A stretch of DNA of 9,831 nucleotides. Origin: JBAZDV01 sp041669745 (GTDB taxonomy: Archaea; Thermoplasmatota; Thermoplasmata; Methanomassiliicoccales; Methanomethylophilaceae). The notes below the pieces were generated by a model. It saw only the letters and a program-made list of their open reading frames with translations. It did no database searches and had not been told where the DNA came from. This document shows, piece after piece, positions 7,101 to 9,831 of the stretch (within the stretch, counting starts at the first letter, position 1; each line of letters starts with the position of its first letter). The translations under genes were made by a program, and so were the position numbers. The stretch spans positions 1 to 9,831 of the forward strand of contig JBAYAO010000049.1 of the NCBI GenBank assembly GCA_041669745.1. Reading direction: 5' to 3'.

Positions 7101-9831
7101 CCAATTATGAATTTGTCGAGTGGAATACAAGTTCCGACGGTAACGGTTACTATTATTATCCAGGCTGGTACATTTACCCTATCGATTCTAACATCACTCT
7201 TTATGCCATTTGGGATGCTGGTAAATTGCAGGTGACCGTTCCGGAATTTCCTGATAACATCATATACGGATATGATCAGCCTGACGCGGTCCATCTCACC
7301 CTATATAACAGTGGTTCAAAGAAGATTACTAGTGTGTCTTTCACAAAATGGATAGAAGATGAAGATGAATTTGTTTTGTCATATTCCAATGTAAAAAGCA
7401 TCACAAGTGGTCACTCCAACACAAGTTGGACAATACAACCCAAAACCGGTCTGAATGCGGGTACGTATACCGCGATTTTCGAAATTTCTTACGTATACAA
7501 CGGCAACATCACTCGAAATGCCACGGTGGTAGTAACATTCACAGTCGATAAGGCACCGATAACAGGTGTTTCCATAAATAACGGTACGACGTTCACATAC
7601 ACCGGAACTGAGATCATTCCGACATTTTCCCAGTTGAACATAACAACGGTGACCGGACTCTCAAATTCTGATGTTGATATCACTGCAGTGAACAACATAA
7701 ATGCTGGAACCGCAACGGTCACGGTGACCGCAAAGGAAGACGGTAACTATACAGGCAGCGTGTCAACGACATTCGCAATCGCTCCCAGACCGATAACCGT
7801 TGTCGAGATCACGGGGATCACGGTACCGGAATTCGGCGGTGTACCCGACACAACGGGTGTTGCGGGAGATTCGACATACACGATCTCCGTACTGGGATGG
7901 GATCCCAGCGATAATCCGTTCAGGTCCGGCGTGGAATACACGGTGAGTTCACTTGTCTACCCGGCTGCGAATTACATCATCAACGGAGATACGACAGCGA
8001 CCATCGATGGTAACACGGCTACAATTACATCCGTGGACGGGACAACATATGAGGTAACGTACAGGTTCCCAGCGACGCTTGATTTGACCATTTCTTACAA
8101 CACGTCTCAGGGGGTCACGCCCTCGCCCTCGCACATCAGCTATGGCGGCTCGTTGACCGAAGAGGACCTGGTTGCGCCTTCGGGAGGGACCACAGATTTC
8201 ATAGGATGGTATCTCGAAGAGAATTTTGTCACCATGGTAACGACATCCACTACGTTCACGGCGGATGCAACCATATATGCCAAGTGGGTAGAGGTACTGG
8301 ATGACGATATGGTCATCATCAACACGGACAGCGTCACATACACCGGGTCGGCGATCACCAAAGATATCAGCGTTGTTGACGGAACGGTCACCCTGGTTGA
8401 AGGCACCGACTACACGTTATCGTACTCCGCGGACAACACCGACGTCGGAACGGTCACGGTAACTGTAACTGGGATAGGAAACTACACTGGAAGTGTAGTT
8501 GATTATTTCATGATTATCAAAGCGGACTACGACATGTCAGGGATTGCATTTGCGGATGCGTCGTACATGTACGATGGTGGTGAACACACACCAGTTATCG
8601 CCGGAACGCTCCCGACTGGGGATGACGGGATAACCGTCACGGTGTCGTACTCCGCAGGCGCCACTGATGTCGGTTCGGTCACGATCATAGCTACGTTTGC
8701 CACTGTGAGCGGGAACTACAATGTTCCAAATGCAATGACGGCAGTTGCGACGATAACCGCCAAGCCGATCACCGTGACCGCGACCGCGGAGTCCAAGGTC
8801 TACGGGGACGCGGACCCGACACTCGCGTACACCAGCGACGGCCTCGTGGCCGGGGATTCGTTCACCGGCGCCCTGTCCAGGGCGGTCGGCGAGGACGTCG
8901 GCAGATACGCCATATCCCAGGGGACGTTGACCGCGGGAGACAATTACACCATAACCTTCACCGGCGCTGACTTTACGATTATTGCAAAGACGGTAACCGC
9001 AGGTATGTTCGATCCTATCGCGGATCAGACCTACACCGGGTCTGCGATCAAACCTGCCGTTACCGGTTCCGGTCTTGAAGAAGGCATGGATTACACCGTG
9101 ACATACTCCAATTTCACCAATGCCGGAACAGCAACGGCCGCGATTACCGGAAAAGGGAATTACACAGGAACAACGACACTTGATTATACGATAAATCCGA
9201 AGGTGATAACTGCAGATATGTTCGATCCCATCGCGGATCAGACCTACACCGGGTCTGCACTCAGGCCAGCGATATCCTCCAACGCAGGTCTCGTTCAAGG
9301 ATCAAATTATGATGTGAACTACTCCAATAACACGAACGTCGGAATAGCAACAGTAACCATCACCGGAAAGAACAACTACACAGGAACGCCGGTATTAAAT
9401 TTCACCATAATCGCTAAGGATGTCATAATCACGCCGAATGTCGGTCTGTCCAAAGTATACGGTACCGTTGATCCGACACTCACTTACACCTCAAGTGTGC
9501 AGTTCTTGACATACACGGGAGTCTTGGTCAGGGAATCCGGGGAAGATGTCGGAACCTATGCGATCACGATCGGAACCCTGAGCGCTGGTAGCAACTACAA
9601 TCTAATCATCAACGAGACGCCAGTGATGTTCACGATAACCGCCAAGACGATAGCGTCCGAGATGATCAGCCTTGAGTACACGATCCACGAGTATACCGGA
9701 GGGGAACTCTCGCCGTCGGTTACGGTAATGGATGGATCGAAGACTCTGGTCCTGAACACCGATTACACGGTATCGTACTCGCCGAACGTCAACGTCGGAA
9801 CGGTGACGGTGACGATAGACGGAACGGGCAA
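4001..9831 (+). CDS. Giant secreted adhesin-like protein with InlB and MBG repeats, 3'-truncated by window edge
   Basis: The frame is open for 1943 codons to the window end with no stop. The N-terminus is a signal peptide, so the protein acts at the cell surface. Order of modules: unknown domain (residues 39-127), carboxypeptidase-regulatory-like domain (128-206), two InlB B-repeats, an unassigned spacer, a third InlB repeat, an ASH/Ig-like domain, three MBG repeats, a PDT/AG beta domain, two InlB repeats, a second ASH-like domain, one MBG, a second PDT/AG domain, an InlB repeat, then an MBG/MBG_2 array. Such proteins are generally taken to be adhesins or envelope proteins; the ligand cannot be read from sequence. 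ATG 4001 was chosen because it gives an ideal signal peptide, though no Shine-Dalgarno precedes it; ATG 3917 or GTG 3839 (GGTG 8 bases before it) are in-frame alternatives. Five cysteines were found, all before residue 676. The membrane or wall anchor must lie beyond the window. Confidence 0.9.
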   Translation, partial: MVIPGRTTKSIKPSITLAILLAIVFIVTVFVPMNNIYAIDVGQNSSDMQSVTVNGVTGVIVGNDITVTLPNGTDFGNLAIDYVASPGFTVTDVVTEEQTVDTAVKQITVTSTDTDSTTVYKLTINTGFTVSGKVTDSDSVPISGVTVTLRSYTTVTGDDGMYYLYVEDSTTGTLEFAKTGYGTVAESVPSINADIDIPDAVLTLNTYSVSYDMEGHGTQIPSYSVCHGEYITAPAEPSAYGYRFDGWYKDASFETAWIFSTDEVTSDVMLYAKWTPVCYVVFDSNGHGTDPASVTVTSGSIIAAPDVNVPDGYTFGGWYTDRLCTNEWSFDDAITSDMTLYMKWTADSVTPVISGADGITVAPGTVYYGFTGEVTLSKTGYDISITSVTVNGSTLVGGTDYTYADGVLNIITPLGGTPIITVTTSTQQCTITYYGNGGTTGQGAILIEKGPYNYDRGINLLSSTTSFTRTDYRGEGWNTKADGTGTSYTNNEWLNIESDMVLYAMWYSTNYDLSITVPTFGDITYGDQSAAGNITITNNSGNEMTDVTYTLSGTYANDFTLSDTTTTFSTGGATVWKIQPNAGIGVGEHSVTLTITYTKQSWYWWYSETKTYTVNISVIVTAKDIASMETDIPDQTYTGSAITPVISGITATYAYQYNTDVGTALVTVTGTGNYCGTVTTSFNIVPKQITEADFTIDTSDVEYTGLPIIKTVTSDLILDRDYTVSYTNNISKGTVTITINGILNYNGTLIYSYDIVGTLIKGSDFVVDTSDVEYTGSPITKTVTSDLVLGTDYIVTYSGNDTDVGPVTMTITGINNYGGSLSYEFNILPAVISNVVITDVTVPVVGAEPDTVGIAGSTAYTLTAGEWSPSVVTFTPGTYTVSFIVSPTSNYVMGENITATIDGNAATVTYLDGIGYEVSYTFPEISGLTITYESVPAATVPDQIWVPQNGSMTSAQISAVPTGVNGTFAGWYADEAFETQVTESTVFTSDSTIYAKWTFKVTYDPNGGSGTTVDNNNYVYGDYATILDSKFGKTNYEFVEWNTSSDGNGYYYYPGWYIYPIDSNITLYAIWDAGKLQVTVPEFPDNIIYGYDQPDAVHLTLYNSGSKKITSVSFTKWIEDEDEFVLSYSNVKSITSGHSNTSWTIQPKTGLNAGTYTAIFEISYVYNGNITRNATVVVTFTVDKAPITGVSINNGTTFTYTGTEIIPTFSQLNITTVTGLSNSDVDITAVNNINAGTATVTVTAKEDGNYTGSVSTTFAIAPRPITVVEITGITVPEFGGVPDTTGVAGDSTYTISVLGWDPSDNPFRSGVEYTVSSLVYPAANYIINGDTTATIDGNTATITSVDGTTYEVTYRFPATLDLTISYNTSQGVTPSPSHISYGGSLTEEDLVAPSGGTTDFIGWYLEENFVTMVTTSTTFTADATIYAKWVEVLDDDMVIINTDSVTYTGSAITKDISVVDGTVTLVEGTDYTLSYSADNTDVGTVTVTVTGIGNYTGSVVDYFMIIKADYDMSGIAFADASYMYDGGEHTPVIAGTLPTGDDGITVTVSYSAGATDVGSVTIIATFATVSGNYNVPNAMTAVATITAKPITVTATAESKVYGDADPTLAYTSDGLVAGDSFTGALSRAVGEDVGRYAISQGTLTAGDNYTITFTGADFTIIAKTVTAGMFDPIADQTYTGSAIKPAVTGSGLEEGMDYTVTYSNFTNAGTATAAITGKGNYTGTTTLDYTINPKVITADMFDPIADQTYTGSALRPAISSNAGLVQGSNYDVNYSNNTNVGIATVTITGKNNYTGTPVLNFTIIAKDVIITPNVGLSKVYGTVDPTLTYTSSVQFLTYTGVLVRESGEDVGTYAITIGTLSAGSNYNLIINETPVMFTITAKTIASEMISLEYTIHEYTGGELSPSVTVMDGSKTLVLNTDYTVSYSPNVNVGTVTVTIDGTG
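4115..4381 (+). other. Unrecognised N-terminal extracellular domain
   Basis: About 89 residues rich in Val, Thr and Asp, with the segments VTVNGVTGVIVGNDITVTLP and KQITVTSTDTDSTTVYKLTI. The pattern of alternating hydrophobic residues ending in TVYKLTI resembles cadherin-like or Ig-like beta sandwiches of bacterial surface proteins. No family is assigned. Confidence 0.45.
4382..4618 (+). other. Carboxypeptidase-regulatory-like beta domain
   Basis: The segments VSGKVTDSDSVPISGVTVTL, TTVTGDDGMYYLYV and EFAKTGYGTV match the CarboxypepD_reg pattern (GxVtD, pipGVtVtl, vTgdDGxYyl, ks.GY). This small beta fold is common as a stalk or spacer near the start of surface proteins. It joins directly to the first InlB repeat. 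Confidence 0.8.
4619..5038 (+). repeat. Two tandem InlB B-repeats (Listeria-Bacteroides / Flg_new type)
   Basis: Each unit is 70 codons. The first opens with YSVSYDMEGHGT and closes with VMLYAKW; the second opens with YVVFDSNGHGT and closes with MTLYMKW. Both carry the hallmark GWYxD motif (FDGWYKDASF, FGGWYTDRLC). These beta-grasp-like modules serve as repeated stalk or binding units in surface proteins. Three of the protein's five cysteines fall here. Confidence 0.9.
5039..5281 (+). other. Spacer beta domain, unassigned
   Basis: About 81 residues with ITVAPGTVYYGFTGEVTLSK, ISITSVTVNGSTLVGGTDYT and GVLNIITPLGGTPIITVTTS. The pattern resembles X2-like or Ig-like modules of cell-surface proteins but is not distinctive enough to name. 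Confidence 0.45.
5282..5527 (+). repeat. InlB B-repeat of the GWNT subtype (copy 1)
   Basis: ITYYGNGGTTGQG opens the unit, GEGWNTKADGTGTSYTNN forms the core, and DMVLYAMW closes it. The GWNTxxDGxG core marks a subtype distinct from the GWYxD repeats. Its partner is at 6989-7216, and each is followed by an ASH-like domain. Confidence 0.85.
5528..5866 (+). repeat. ASH/Ig-like beta domain (copy 1)
   Basis: Key segments are ITVPTFGDITYGDQSA, NITITNNSGNEMTDVTYTLSG, VWKIQPNAGIGVGEHSVTLT and an aromatic loop SWYWWYS at 5801-5821. It aligns by eye with the domain at 7217-7549 through VTVPxFxD, YGxDQ, WxIQPxxGLxxG and a final beta strand. The layout of a strand, N-x-S/G, TDVTY and IQPNAG recalls ASH-type or 'repeat domain' Ig folds. 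Confidence 0.6.
5867..6490 (+). repeat. Three tandem MBG repeats
   Basis: Three units of 65 to 73 codons each carry the MBG pattern YTGxxI, DYxVxYxxNxxxGxVTxTxxGxxNYxG and a closing strand. The second and third are closely related in DNA: 6089-6147 and 6302-6360 match at 53 of 59 bases by hand alignment, exactly 213 bases apart. That points to a recent tandem duplication of one 71-codon unit. Confidence 0.85.
6491..6781 (+). repeat. PDT/AG-type beta domain (copy 1)
   Basis: Segments: VTVPVVGAEPDTVGIAGSTA, WSPSVVTFTPGTYTVSFIV, TATIDGNAATVTYLDGIGYE and VSYTFPEISGL. The same order of motifs recurs at 7790-8077. The pattern is common in Ig-like repeats of Firmicutes and gut archaeal surface proteins, but I cannot name a family with confidence. 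Confidence 0.6.
6782..6988 (+). repeat. Divergent InlB B-repeat of the GWYxD subtype
   Basis: LTITYESVPAATVPDQ opens a unit that lacks the usual xxNGG segment but keeps FAGWYADEAFET and STIYAKW. It follows the PDT/AG domain exactly as the unit at 8078-8293 does. Confidence 0.75.
6989..7216 (+). repeat. InlB B-repeat of the WNT subtype (copy 2)
   Basis: VTYDPNGGSGTTVDNNN opens the unit, VEWNTSSDGNGYYYYPGW is the core, and ITLYAIW closes it. The run YYYYPGWYIYP at 7148-7180 is unusually aromatic. It precedes the second ASH-like domain. Confidence 0.9.
7217..7549 (+). repeat. ASH/Ig-like beta domain (copy 2)
   Basis: Shares VTVPEFPD, YGYDQPDA, WTIQPKTGLNAGTYTA and the final strand with the copy at 5528-5866, but has a different charged loop, WIEDEDEF. 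The stretch 7321-7440 is only 35% G+C (42 of 120 bases counted by hand), well below the rest of the gene. Confidence 0.6.
7550..7789 (+). repeat. Single MBG repeat
   Basis: An 80-codon unit with FTYTGTEIIPTF, INAGTATVTVTAKEDGNYTG and a closing STTFAIAPR. It occupies the position held by three MBG units in the earlier block. Confidence 0.85.
7790..8077 (+). repeat. PDT/AG-type beta domain (copy 2)
   Basis: Segments VPEFGGVPDTTGVAGDSTYT, FRSGVEYTVSSLVYPAANYI, TATIDGNTATITSVDGTTYE and VTYRFPATLDL align motif for motif with 6491-6781. Confidence 0.6.
8078..8293 (+). repeat. InlB B-repeat of the GWYxD subtype
   Basis: LTISYNTSQGVTPSPSHIS opens the unit, with FIGWYLEENFVT and ATIYAKW following. 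This is the last InlB repeat in the window; after it only MBG-type units appear. Confidence 0.85.
8294..9831 (+). repeat. MBG / MBG_2 repeat array running off the window
   Basis: Seven units: MBG (8294-8524), a YDGGEHTP-type MBG (8525-8764), MBG_2 (8765-8989, SKVYGDADPTL and GEDVGRYAI), MBG (8990-9202), MBG (9203-9418), MBG_2 (9419-9646, SKVYGTVDPTL and GEDVGTYAI) and a partial MBG (9647-9831). The fourth and fifth share a 41-base stretch with one mismatch (9005-9045 and 9218-9258), 213 bases apart. The first MBG_2 is strikingly GC-rich. Such arrays act as long extended stalks in surface proteins. Confidence 0.85.

Noticed and set aside
8537..9298. Minus-strand open frame of 253 codons
   Set aside because: Antisense to the MBG array; its internal repeats simply mirror the sense-strand repeats.
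4001..9831. Repeats as a CRISPR array or mobile element
   Set aside because: The repeats are in-frame protein modules of 65 to 80 codons with no conserved short direct repeat and spacer structure, and no transposase or terminal inverted repeats were seen.

Overview
This window is archaeal, most likely from a host-associated methanogen of the Thermoplasmata (Methanomassiliicoccales / Methanomethylophilaceae type). The evidence is an archaeal/eukaryal-type EF-2 with the diphthamide histidine motif, an archaeal EF-1alpha, an archaeal S10, TATA-box promoters, and a giant secreted protein built from InlB-type (Listeria-Bacteroides) and MBG repeats of the sort seen in gut archaea. The lineage is an inference from protein style and composition, not a measured placement.

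Positions 1-3507 hold the end of the archaeal str operon, all on the + strand: the 3' part of the EF-2 gene (its start lies before the window), then EF-1alpha with its own probable TATA box and a strong Shine-Dalgarno, then ribosomal protein S10. These act together in translation: EF-1alpha delivers aminoacyl-tRNA, EF-2 drives translocation, and S10 is part of the 30S head.

Positions 3508-4000 are about 490 bases with no convincing gene. They hold a probable rpsJ terminator hairpin, a nested stem-loop structure (3585-3638), an AT-rich tandem promoter (3683-3715), and a GC-rich leader with several short inverted repeats, the last ending one base before the chosen start of the next gene.

Positions 4001-9831 are a single open reading frame with no stop (1943 full codons, running off the window). 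It encodes a secreted, threonine/valine-rich surface protein: signal peptide, an unrecognised N-terminal domain, a carboxypeptidase-regulatory-like domain, then a long mosaic of InlB B-repeats, two copies of an Ig/ASH-like beta domain, two copies of another beta domain, and about a dozen MBG/MBG_2 modules. Its architecture records duplication: a four-domain block occurs twice, neighbouring MBG units repeat with a 213-nt period at near-identical DNA sequence, and at least one module differs sharply in base composition (69% G+C by hand count). No stop, frameshift or mobile element was seen inside it.

I found no CRISPR array, insertion sequence, tRNA or rRNA. The most noteworthy content is the mosaic adhesin-like gene and its structured leader, placed directly beside a housekeeping translation operon. 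I see no evidence of a new enzymatic or defence system.
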